Assembly: GCA_964352225.1 (NCBI GenBank)
Contig: CAYGRM010000086.1
Span: 1-20,083, forward strand
Direction: 5' to 3'
Source of the DNA: CAJQQY01 sp964352225
GTDB lineage: Bacteria; Bacteroidota; Bacteroidia; Chitinophagales; Saprospiraceae
Length of the DNA: 20,083 nucleotides
This document shows positions 1 through 6,825 of this stretch, piece after piece (the stretch's first letter is position 1; each line of letters begins with the position of its first letter). A program made the translations under genes and the position numbers. The notes under the pieces are model-generated. The model saw nothing but the letters and a program-made list of their open reading frames with translations. It searched no databases and was not told the origin of the DNA.

Positions 1-39
1 CAAAATAAGAAAGAACGGAATAGTATTTGAGATTATCAT
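1..39 (-). CDS. N-terminal fragment of a minus-strand gene, product unknown
   Basis: The minus strand opens with ATG at 37-39 and stays open for 13 codons to the window edge, reading MIISNTIPFFLIL. The hydrophobic run suggests a signal peptide or first membrane segment, but this is too short to identify a family. The call is supported by a Bacteroidota-type -7 element about 100 bases upstream on the same strand (138-145). The leader would be roughly 90 bases. I infer a real gene continuing to the left; the alternative is a chance ORF in AT-rich DNA. Confidence 0.35.
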   Translation of the reverse strand, partial: MIISNTIPFFLIL

Positions 40-137
40 AATATATTCTTTTTAGAACAAATCGAGAACCTTACCGAACGTTACAATTTCAAAAAATTTC
101 CCTCAGTTTAGAACCCTATTTTTTTCCTAAAGAGAGG

Positions 138-145
138 CAAAAGTA
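138..145 (-). promoter_or_regulatory. Bacteroidota -7 promoter element, minus strand
   Basis: On the minus strand these bases read TACTTTTG, a full match to the Bacteroidota sigma-ABfrA-type -7 consensus TAnnTTTG, followed by C as is common. I see no clear TTG -33 element. Transcription would start near position 132 and run toward the gene starting at 39. A 14-base palindrome lies directly upstream at 154-167. Confidence 0.5.
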
Positions 146-153
146 GTTATTTT

Positions 154-167
154 AGGAATAGATTCCT
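154..167. promoter_or_regulatory. 14-bp perfect palindrome, candidate operator
   Basis: The sequence AGGAATAGATTCCT is a perfect inverted repeat of 6-base arms around a 2-base centre. It sits 8 bases upstream of the minus-strand -7 element at 138-145, where the spacer and -33 region of that promoter would lie. That placement suits repressor binding. This is inference from position and symmetry only. Confidence 0.3.
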
Positions 168-240
168 GTTTATGTTTTTTCAAATTTTGATAAAACTATA
201 TTAGCAGAACTTTTTCTAAAAAAATAACACCACTTCTGAT

Positions 241-564
241 ATGGAAAAAAGAAATTATGTTCAAGACGTTTATGAAGTTACTCGTCTCATTCCTTTTGGT
301 CGATTCAGCACCTATGGTGCAATAGCTAATTATTTAGAATTAGGCTCGGCAAGAATGGTGGGATGGGCATTGAATAAAAGTTTTACAGAGGGGAATGTTC
401 CAGCTCACAGAGTTGTCAATCGAAAAGGCGAACTCAGCGGACGGAATCATTTTCCAAGCCCAACGATGATGCAACAATTATTAGAAAACGAAGGTGTCCA
501 AGTAAAAAATGATACTATCGTTGATTTCAAAAAATATTTTTGGGATCCTTCTCTTGAATTGTAA
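241..564 (+). CDS. Alkyltransferase-like (MGMT-family) DNA repair protein without the active-site cysteine
   Basis: This 107-residue protein is a single MGMT/Ogt-type DNA-binding domain. The sequence shows the nucleotide-flipping tyrosine in STYG (Tyr25), an arginine-finger region in SARMVGWAL (Arg38) and the active-site loop VPAHRVVNRKGELSG. In true O6-alkylguanine transferases this loop is PCHRV; here the cysteine is Ala55, so alkyl transfer to the protein is not possible. Known alkyltransferase-like proteins (usually PWHRV) bind O6-alkylguanine, flip the base and recruit nucleotide excision repair, and that role is the likeliest here. There is no N-terminal ribonuclease-like domain, so the length suits the ATL class. 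The gene stands alone, 114 bases before the next. No frameshift is seen. The family is clear; the exact lesion range is unknown. Confidence 0.85.
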   Translation: MEKRNYVQDVYEVTRLIPFGRFSTYGAIANYLELGSARMVGWALNKSFTEGNVPAHRVVNRKGELSGRNHFPSPTMMQQLLENEGVQVKNDTIVDFKKYFWDPSLEL

Positions 565-678
565 TTTTTACCACAAGTCTCCAAACTAAAAACTCACGAG
601 GTGAATATTTACTTTTCTATAAAAAGCCATTGACCGTACTTATGCAGTTATACGCAAACAATTTACAAACTCGAAAAA

Positions 679-1224
679 ATGATCCTCATGAAAAAGAAAA
701 ATTTTGGCATTCATCTCTTACTGGGACTTTTTATTATCATCTTCGGAAGTAGTGCAGACTCTAGCGATGTCATTTATTGGTCTTCTGATTATCGCCTCAC
801 TTGGGATGATTTCGCGGGAGAACCTCGATTGGACTATGAAGCGATTTCAGCTTTAACTTCTTCAGGAATTATTCATTATAAAGGATGCAAGGAGGGAGAA
901 ATTACGTTTAAAGTTCAGGCATATTTTGAAAAAGACGAATCATGGGTTAAAGAAGAAGCACTCACCGATCACCATTTGATCCACGAACAAATTCATTTTG
1001 ACATCACAGAATTAGCAGCAAGACGATTGAGAAAATCGCTAAAAGAACGAAAATTCAAATGTGGAGAAGAAGTGGAATTCGAAAACTTCGTTAACTCATT
1101 TATTGATAATTGGCGAATGGAACAAAATGCTTTTGACTTGATGTCACGACATAGTTTGGATAAAGAACAACAAGAGGAATGGTTTTATAAAGTAGCCATG
1201 GAATTATCTCTTTTGGAGGAATAG
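679..1224 (+). CDS. DUF922-type putative secreted zinc-dependent protease
   Basis: The 181-residue product has an N-terminal signal sequence (Lys-rich start, hydrophobic stretch about residues 9-25), so it is probably exported to the periplasm. The mature part starts with a DUF922-like segment (residues 40-48, LTWDDFAGE). It then carries HEQIHFD at 102-108, where His102, Glu103 and His106 form an HExxH zinc site, with Asp108 and Glu111 as nearby acidic residues. The length fits this family, which is annotated as putative zinc proteases although biochemical proof is thin. I chose ATG 679 because it follows an A-rich leader; ATG 688 would give a tidier MKKK signal peptide and is equally possible. 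The gene has its own intergenic space on both sides. The substrate is unknown. Confidence 0.75.
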   Translation: MILMKKKNFGIHLLLGLFIIIFGSSADSSDVIYWSSDYRLTWDDFAGEPRLDYEAISALTSSGIIHYKGCKEGEITFKVQAYFEKDESWVKEEALTDHHLIHEQIHFDITELAARRLRKSLKERKFKCGEEVEFENFVNSFIDNWRMEQNAFDLMSRHSLDKEQQEEWFYKVAMELSLLEE

Positions 1225-1265
1225 AAAATACAAAACACACAAATAAAAAAATGATTGGATTTTAT

Positions 1266-1875
1266 TTAGTCAAGAATTTCATAATAAGTCGTATGATGAG
1301 CATTACAAGTAACAGAGTCTTCTAAAATTCTAATATTGTTTAGAGAATCAACTCTCCATAAGATACCAACATCTCTGTTTCGTCTAACCTTTCTTATTAT
1401 TTCTATGTCTATTTATCCAAAAAATCTATTATCATTGGCCCCTCCTCCCCAAGGGCCGACAATAGTTATTTGATCTGTTCCATTTGCTTCTACTACATTC
1501 TTTATATGAAATCTAATCCAAGAATGAGGATCAACCTATCTTGAAATATCATTGACCTGTCTTTCATTAATAGCATGAATCATAATCGGATAATATAAGT
1601 GAGGAGTTTTGAAAGTAGCCTTGTCAATAGTGATATCATTATGATTGTATTCATAATGAATATAACCATTCTGATCAGTAGTAATACTATCTACGGTAGT
1701 CCAAACCTCTGTACCAAATATTTCACTACTTACCAGTCCACTAAAAATAGATTTTTCTGAACCATATTCTAAGATGTAGTCTTCGATAACTATCTTATTC
1801 TCAAAAGGGTCTTTTTACAGCTATTGTTAGGATAGCCCAATTGTAACAAATAATAGGAAATATATATTTTTTCAT
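1266..1875 (-). pseudogene. Decayed lipoprotein gene with two nonsense codons and several indels
   Basis: On the minus strand a coding trace of about 200 codons starts at ATG 1873-1875 and ends at TAA 1266-1268. The main frame gives a plausible protein (segments such as DPFENKIVIEDYILEYGSEK and VDPHSWIRFHIKNVVEANG). It is cut by TAG at 1536-1538 and TAA at 1413-1415. The N-terminus needs changes in homopolymers: one A fewer after the ATG (1867-1872) restores a MKNIYFLLFVTIGLS signal sequence, and one A more at 1812-1816 joins a lipobox-like SCKKDPF to the body. The ancestral product was therefore probably a lipoprotein. It contains a TDQNGYIHYEY stretch like those in beta-sandwich domains. 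I do not recognise its family. A low-quality assembly could explain the indels but hardly both stops. Confidence 0.7.
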
Positions 1876-1943
1876 ATCTATTATTTTTAGGTAAGTGCCG
1901 ATTCAAAAATAATTAAAGGTTATCTAAATTACAGTTAATTCTT

Positions 1944-2030
1944 CGCAGCGCAAAGCTGCCCGAGCTTGATGATGGAAAGTCCTTTATATCGTAGGCAGGG
2001 ATACTTACGGAAGGAGGAGGAGAGGTGATG
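1944..2030. other. GC-richer intergenic patch, no gene
   Basis: This stretch between the broken lipoprotein gene and nadD differs in composition from the AT-rich surroundings. It includes a small inverted repeat (GCAGCGCAAAGCTGC, 1946-1960) and purine-rich runs. I see no supportable ORF. It may be a remnant of a dispersed intergenic repeat like those suspected at 2664-2709 and 5334-5378. That is inference; no second copy is visible here. Confidence 0.25.
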
Positions 2031-2068
2031 TTTCATGTTATATTGTTTTTGAAAAAAGAAACTAACTG

Positions 2069-2076
2069 TATCTTTG
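2069..2076 (+). promoter_or_regulatory. -7 promoter element of nadD
   Basis: TATCTTTG followed by C is an exact match to the Bacteroidota -7 consensus TAnnTTTG. A TTTG at 2048-2051 could be the -33 element, 17 bases upstream, a slightly short spacing. The element ends only 4 bases before the nadD ATG at 2081, so the transcript should begin at or next to the start codon and be leaderless. Confidence 0.65.
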
Positions 2077-2080
2077 CAAA

Positions 2081-2662
2081 ATGAAAAAAAAGAAAGTCGG
2101 ATTATTCTTCGGATCATATAATCCAGTTCATGTGGGACATTTGATTATAGCCAATTATATGGCAACGCAAACCGACTTGGATGAAGTCTGGTTAGTCGTC
2201 TCCCCCCAAAATCCATTGAAGAAAAAAAGTACTTTGGCAAGAGATTTTGATCGATTGCATTTGGTTCGATTAGCAATTGAAGATTGTCCCAATTTGAAGG
2301 CATCAAATATCGAATTTGATTTACCTAAACCTTCTTATACGATTGATACACTAACTTACCTCAATGAAGCACATCCTGACAAAGATTTTATACTCATCAT
2401 GGGAGGTGATAATTTAGGCACTTTACACAAGTGGAAAAATTATGAACAGATCTTAAATCATTATCAAATCTACGTTTACCAAAGACCTAATTATGAATTA
2501 GGGAATTTGGCAACTCATCCTGCGATTAAAATTCATGAAGCGCCATTGATGCAGATATCAGCGAGCTATATTCGGAAATGTGTTAGAGAAGGAAATTCTA
2601 TTCAATATTTAGTAACACAGCCAGTTTTTGAATATATTAATTCGAGTAGTTTGTATAAATGA
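2081..2662 (+). CDS. nadD: Nicotinate-nucleotide adenylyltransferase
   Basis: NadD joins nicotinate mononucleotide and ATP to give deamido-NAD and pyrophosphate, the step before NAD synthetase in cytoplasmic NAD biosynthesis. The 193-residue length is normal for the family. The nucleotidyltransferase signature is GSYNPVHVGH at residues 11-20, with the catalytic histidines His17 and His20. SPQNPLKKK follows in the substrate region, and the second ATP-binding motif is ISASYIR at 159-165 (family ISSTxIR). The start at ATG 2081 gives the usual lysine-rich beginning before the first beta strand. It sits 4 bases behind a strong -7 element, suggesting a leaderless mRNA. It stands alone on the plus strand, 209 bases before porZ. 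Assignment is firm. Confidence 0.95.
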   Translation: MKKKKVGLFFGSYNPVHVGHLIIANYMATQTDLDEVWLVVSPQNPLKKKSTLARDFDRLHLVRLAIEDCPNLKASNIEFDLPKPSYTIDTLTYLNEAHPDKDFILIMGGDNLGTLHKWKNYEQILNHYQIYVYQRPNYELGNLATHPAIKIHEAPLMQISASYIRKCVREGNSIQYLVTQPVFEYINSSSLYK

Positions 2663-2663
2663 T

Positions 2664-2709
2664 ATCCGCGTCATCTGCGTTCCATCCTTCCCCCGTCGGT
2701 GAACTGACA
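2664..2709. repeat. Candidate dispersed intergenic repeat
   Basis: Directly behind nadD lies a GC-rich run that includes ATCCGCGTCATCTGCGTTCC and a following CCCCCGTCGG stretch, unlike the AT-rich DNA around it. From memory, similar sequences recur between genes in many bacterial genomes, including Bacteroidota. Only one copy is visible in this window, so repeat status is inferred. Confidence 0.3.
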
Positions 2710-2741
2710 GAAAGTATTAATGTTATTTCCAAAAACAATAA

Positions 2742-2749
2742 TACATTTG
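2742..2749 (+). promoter_or_regulatory. -7 promoter element upstream of porZ
   Basis: TACATTTG matches the Bacteroidota TAnnTTTG element exactly. No convincing -33 TTG is seen. It would start transcription near 2754, giving porZ a leader of about 118 bases. Confidence 0.45.
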
Positions 2750-2871
2750 TAGTGTAGTTATTTTGTGAAACAAAACATTCAACAGCATTTATTCTAGTTG
2801 AGATTATCTGGATTGTAAAACGTCTACCACTCAACTTCAAACGAATAAAAATTATTAAACTTCAATAAAAA

Positions 2872-5199
2872 ATGACAAGCCGAAATAATATTTTCTTCAC
2901 CATCTTTGTCATCCTTTTTTCTCTTAATTTTTTGCAAGCTCAACCCGACATTGGGATTGGTCAATGGAAATCTCATTTGCCGTATCAAGCTGGAAAATAT
3001 GTAACTCAAAGTGCGGAGGATATTATTTATGCCACCAATTGGGGAATTGTATATATCAACAAAAACGATAACTCTACTAGAACTTTAGACAAATTAAGTG
3101 GCCTCAGCGGAGTCGGAATAGAGAGAATCAAGTACAATCAAGCCAATGATATTTTGATGATTGCCTACTCGAATAGTGTCATCGATTTAGTTAAATCAAA
3201 TGAAATAATTACTCTGTCCGATATCCAACGATTCAATAATATCTCAGGAGACAAAAGGATCTATGATATTTTTATTGATACAGATTCGACAGCTTTGTTG
3301 GCAACTGGATATGGTATTTCTAAAATAAATTTCAAACAAAACATTTTTGTTTTTTCAACTTTTACGGGTATTCCAATGAATTCAGTTGTGGTAAAAGATG
3401 AAATGATTTATGCCACCACAGAGGAAGGTATTTATCGGGCAGCTAACCAACCGAATGTAAATTTGCAAGATTTTGGAATTTGGGAGTTTTTGGATTCAAG
3501 CGATGGATTTCCAGATGTTTATAATGCTAGTGTGATTGCAGAATTTTCTGATAAAATATATGTAAGCATTGATACTGCGATGTATAGTTTTGATGGTGCC
3601 AATTTGCAACAAATTTATGTACCGGAAGATGGATTTAAAATCGAATACTTGACTACCGAAGGCGACCATATGGTCGTAGGATTAAGTTGTCAAGATGGAG
3701 GGTGTAAAGGTAGTTTGTTGTTTTTTAATTCTGATGGAAGTTATAATGAAATAGAAGATTTTTGTGTGGATCGACCAGTTCATGCTATCGAAGATGAAAA
3801 TGGATATGTTTGGGTAGCAGATAAATTTTTAAGATTTAGAAGCTATCAAATTGATACTGAAATTTGTAATTCAGGATTTACCTTGAATTCACCTTTTGAT
3901 ATTAAAAATTATGATTTAGAAGTTAATGATGGACAACTTTGGGTGACCGCCGGAGGAATAGATATTCGAAATTATTTTCAGTTTTACTTTGAAGGTTTGT
4001 ACACTTTGGAAAATGGGAATTGGAAATATTTTAATCGCTTGAATCGACCTGACTTGGCAGGAACTTTAGATTTTTTGAGAGTAGCATTTCATCCTGAAAA
4101 AGATATTATGTATGCGAGTACTTATTATGATGGATTAGTAAAATATGAAAATGATGTTTTCGAAATTTTTGTTGACACGAATTCAACTTTAGGAAATTCA
4201 ACAGTTACAGATGTTGATCGGACGAAGGTAGCTGGAATTGCCTTTGACCAAAATAATAATTTATGGATTGCGAACCCTGGAACGAATAAGCCTATTTCTG
4301 TGATTACTGATGAGGGAGACATGAGAAGTTTTTCTATCAATTCTAATATTCAAGGTCTCTTTTCCTTAGAGATAGATGATAATAACTTTAAATGGTTTAC
4401 GGTGAGTGAAGGAACAGCTGGGATTTTAGTTTTTGATGAAGGAGATTTGGAGGTAAACGGAGATGAAAGGTATCGTCAAATCACTTCAGGAAGTAGTGCC
4501 TTAAGTACTAATAATGTAAATTGTATCACTAAAGATTTGGATGGAGATATGTGGGTAGGAACTGGGGATGGAATTATTATTTTCGAATGTGGGAGTAGTG
4601 TTTTTGATGCCGAACAATGTCGGGGAACTCGAAAAATTGTAGAACAAGATGGCATTCCTGCTTTCCTTTTGGTTGGTGAAGATGTGAAGGCCATTGCAGT
4701 AGATGGAGCTAATAGGAAATGGGTAGGAACTACGACAGGTGTTTTTGTTATTTCATCAGATGGTGAAGAATTAATTGTAAAATTTAATACAGAAAATAGC
4801 CCTCTATTTGATAATGTGATCACAGATATTGCGATTGATCCTACATGTGGTGAGGTATTTATTGGAACCTCTGAAGGAATTGTGTCTTATCGAGGGGAAG
4901 CAACTGAAGGGGGAGTAATACATAAAGAAAACGCTTTAGTTTTCCCCAATCCAGTTCGTCCTGAATATCAAGGACCGATTGCGATCAAAGGATTAGCAAG
5001 AGATTCTGATGTAAAAATTACCGACATTAATGGTCAACTCGTTTTTGAAACCAAGGCGTTGGGTGGTCAAGCGATTTGGGATGGGAGAGATTATACCGGA
5101 AGAAAAGCTGCTACGGGTGTTTATTTAGTTTTAGGAACTACGACTAGAGGATTTGATGAACCGCAAAGTGTGGTGGCAAAGATTTTATTCATGAATTAA
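2872..5199 (+). CDS. porZ: Type IX secretion system protein PorZ (beta-propeller, A-LPS delivery)
   Basis: PorZ is an outer-membrane-surface component of the type IX secretion system. In Porphyromonas gingivalis it brings anionic LPS to the PorU sortase so that cargo can be anchored. The 775-residue length matches the known protein (about 776). A signal peptide covers residues 1-23 (cleavage LQA/QP). The mature N-terminus has the PorZ opening GIGQWKSHLPYQ, followed by propeller-like repeats (NWGIVYI, YGISKINF, EEGIYRA, DLDGDMWVGTGDGI, NRKWVGTTTGVFVI) as in two seven-bladed propellers. A C-terminal domain (about 686-775) has VFPNPVRPEYQGPI and ends AKILFMN, a T9SS-type sorting fold. The gene is followed by a strong terminator. 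A generic two-component-regulator propeller protein is the alternative but lacks these N- and C-terminal signatures. Confidence 0.82.
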   Translation: MTSRNNIFFTIFVILFSLNFLQAQPDIGIGQWKSHLPYQAGKYVTQSAEDIIYATNWGIVYINKNDNSTRTLDKLSGLSGVGIERIKYNQANDILMIAYSNSVIDLVKSNEIITLSDIQRFNNISGDKRIYDIFIDTDSTALLATGYGISKINFKQNIFVFSTFTGIPMNSVVVKDEMIYATTEEGIYRAANQPNVNLQDFGIWEFLDSSDGFPDVYNASVIAEFSDKIYVSIDTAMYSFDGANLQQIYVPEDGFKIEYLTTEGDHMVVGLSCQDGGCKGSLLFFNSDGSYNEIEDFCVDRPVHAIEDENGYVWVADKFLRFRSYQIDTEICNSGFTLNSPFDIKNYDLEVNDGQLWVTAGGIDIRNYFQFYFEGLYTLENGNWKYFNRLNRPDLAGTLDFLRVAFHPEKDIMYASTYYDGLVKYENDVFEIFVDTNSTLGNSTVTDVDRTKVAGIAFDQNNNLWIANPGTNKPISVITDEGDMRSFSINSNIQGLFSLEIDDNNFKWFTVSEGTAGILVFDEGDLEVNGDERYRQITSGSSALSTNNVNCITKDLDGDMWVGTGDGIIIFECGSSVFDAEQCRGTRKIVEQDGIPAFLLVGEDVKAIAVDGANRKWVGTTTGVFVISSDGEELIVKFNTENSPLFDNVITDIAIDPTCGEVFIGTSEGIVSYRGEATEGGVIHKENALVFPNPVRPEYQGPIAIKGLARDSDVKITDINGQLVFETKALGGQAIWDGRDYTGRKAATGVYLVLGTTTRGFDEPQSVVAKILFMN

Positions 5200-5242
5200 G
5201 AGGAGTCAGCTGCTAGTTGTGTCACGAATTAAATATAATGAG

Positions 5243-5284
5243 GAAAGCTCTTTTTGCTAAAGTGCAAAAGAGCTTTCTTTTTTT
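5243..5284 (+). terminator. Rho-independent terminator of porZ
   Basis: A 14-15 base stem (GAAAGCTCTTTTTGC at 5243-5257, GCAAAAGAGCTTTC at 5264-5277, one bulged T) closes a 6-base loop and is followed by seven T residues. It lies 44 bases behind the porZ stop. The minus strand lacks a T run, so it acts for porZ only. Confidence 0.9.
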
Positions 5285-5333
5285 ATCACGATGTGTAAGT
5301 AATCAAATTAAACTGATATCGTAAACAAGTAGC

Positions 5334-5378
5334 CCCTGACTCCTGACTGAGCGCGCAGCGACCAATCTCACTCCTGAT
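5334..5378. repeat. GC-richer patch with two ACTCCTGA direct repeats
   Basis: ACTCCTGA occurs at 5339-5346 and 5370-5377 around GC-rich sequence (GAGCGCGCAGCGACC, 5349-5363), just outside the bshA stop codon. It stands out from the AT-rich background and resembles dispersed intergenic sequence. There is no gene in it. Its role is unknown. Confidence 0.3.
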
Positions 5379-5381
5379 TTC

Positions 5382-6515
5382 TCAATAAACAGCAGTTGCT
5401 AAAATATGCTCATAATATTTTTCATACTGAGGTAAAATATATTTGATGTCAAATTTTTCCGCTTGTGCCAAAGCATTTTTTCTAAACTCCGCTAGTACTT
5501 CATCGTCTTCCAGAATTTGAATAGCATATTTTGCCATAGATTCGACATCTCCAACATCACTTAAAAAACCAGTTTTGCCATGAATATTTACTTCCGGAAT
5601 ACCTCCAGCGTTGGATGAAATTATTGGAACTTCACAAGCCATTGCCTCCAATGCAGCTAAACCAAAACTTTCATTTGCGCTAGGCATGATAAATAAATCA
5701 GCTACAGATAAAAGTTCTTCCACGGCATCTTGTTTTCCCAAAAAACGAATTTCATCACAAAGTCCAAGTTGCCGACATAAGTCTTCCAGTTTCCTCCTTT
5801 CAGGGCCATCACCGATCAATAATAGTTTGGAAGGAATTTTTCGAAAGACTTTTTCAAAAACATAAATTACATCTTCGACTCTTTTTACTTTTCTAAAATT
5901 AGAAACGTGGACTAATATTTTTTCACCATTTGGAGCAATTGCTTTTTTGAAATGATCTTTATTGACTTTTCTAAACCGATCAAAATCAATAAAATTTGGG
6001 ATAACCTTAATTTCATTTTTTATGTCAAAGTAATCATAAGTTTGTTTTCTCAAACTTTCCGAAACCGCAGTTACACCATCTGATTTGTTGATGGAAAATG
6101 CGACTACAGGCGAAAAAGATTTATTACTTCCAACCAAAGTGATATCAGTTCCATGTAATGTTGTCACCACAGGAATATATTTACCTTCTGCTAATAATAT
6201 TTTTTTAGCCATATAAGCCACGGCAGCATGAGGAATAGCATAATGGACGTGAAGTAAATCTAATTTTTCGTACTTGACGACATCCACTAACTTACTCGCT
6301 AGAGCTGTATCGTAAGGAGGATAATCAAAAAGAGGATAGTCCTCCGCATTGACTTCATGATAAAAAATATTTTCTTGAAAGTGCTGTAAACGAGCTGGAC
6401 GCCCATAGGTGATGAAATGAATTTGATGTCCTTTTTTTGCCAGACCTAATCCAAGCTCCGTTGCTACGACTCCACTTCCTCCGTAGGTTGGATAACAGAC
6501 AATTCCTATTTTCAT
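5382..6515 (-). CDS. bshA: N-acetyl-alpha-D-glucosaminyl L-malate synthase BshA
   Basis: BshA transfers GlcNAc from UDP-GlcNAc to L-malate, the first step of bacillithiol synthesis in the cytoplasm. It is a retaining GT4 enzyme. With ATG 6515 the protein has 377 residues, the normal length, and begins MKIGIVCYPTYGGSGVVATE, the BshA signature with the glycine-rich loop. Other family marks are HVHYAIPHA (89-97), LHGTDITLVGS (120-130), SNFRKVKR (205-212), GDGPER (235-240) and the donor-binding E-x7-E motif ESFGLAALE (Glu282, Glu290). A longer reading from TTG 6566 adds 17 basic, unconserved residues and is unlikely. A near-consensus -7 sequence (TAGTTTTTG, one base too long) precedes it. The other bacillithiol genes (bshB, bshC) are not in the window. 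Confidence 0.95.
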   Translation of the reverse strand: MKIGIVCYPTYGGSGVVATELGLGLAKKGHQIHFITYGRPARLQHFQENIFYHEVNAEDYPLFDYPPYDTALASKLVDVVKYEKLDLLHVHYAIPHAAVAYMAKKILLAEGKYIPVVTTLHGTDITLVGSNKSFSPVVAFSINKSDGVTAVSESLRKQTYDYFDIKNEIKVIPNFIDFDRFRKVNKDHFKKAIAPNGEKILVHVSNFRKVKRVEDVIYVFEKVFRKIPSKLLLIGDGPERRKLEDLCRQLGLCDEIRFLGKQDAVEELLSVADLFIMPSANESFGLAALEAMACEVPIISSNAGGIPEVNIHGKTGFLSDVGDVESMAKYAIQILEDDEVLAEFRKNALAQAEKFDIKYILPQYEKYYEHILATAVY

Positions 6516-6764
6516 TTTTCGTGCTATTTTTTTGATTCTTAAAAATATTTTGTGCTCGGAAGTCAATCAAAAACTAATACTTTTTTGATCATTTTGATTC
6601 CAATTCTATTTTGACCATAAAATATGTTTAAGAAAGGTTTTTTGAAAAAAATACCCTTTGAGTTAAATGTATTTTTCTACAAAATGTTTAAGGTGAAGAG
6701 GTTTATTAAAAAGATAGTATTTACCTAAAAGACGCTTTTAGCTAATTCTAGTTGCCAAAAATAT
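6516..6764. other. Upstream region of bshA, no gene
   Basis: AT-rich DNA between the bshA start and the terminator of the next minus-strand gene. I see no ORF with coding character. It should carry the bshA promoter. The only candidate is the near-match TAGTTTTTG on the minus strand about 45 bases upstream of the start. Confidence 0.4.
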
Positions 6765-6800
6765 AAAAAAAAAGGCATCCGAACTGTCGGATGCCTTTTT
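6765..6800 (-). terminator. Strong terminator of the 1299-residue surface protein gene
   Basis: A perfect 9-base stem (GGCATCCGA at 6774-6782, TCGGATGCC at 6787-6795) with a 4-base ACTG loop is flanked by nine A on the left and five T on the right. On the minus strand the hairpin is followed by nine T, 25 bases beyond the stop of the upstream gene. It could also stop plus-strand transcripts. Confidence 0.92.
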
Positions 6801-6825
6801 CATTTATTTTTTATTATTTAAAAAA

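Noticed and set aside
1935..2117. 60-codon minus-strand ORF overlapping the nadD start
   Set aside because: It crosses the nadD promoter and start and its translation resembles no protein I know.
4476..4823. 115-codon minus-strand ORF inside porZ
   Set aside because: It lies fully within a well-supported gene and shows no domain, start context or promoter.
5382..6566. Longer BshA reading from TTG 6566
   Set aside because: It adds 17 unconserved residues before MKIGIVCYPTYGG, which is the normal start of the family; ATG 6515 gives the usual 377 residues.
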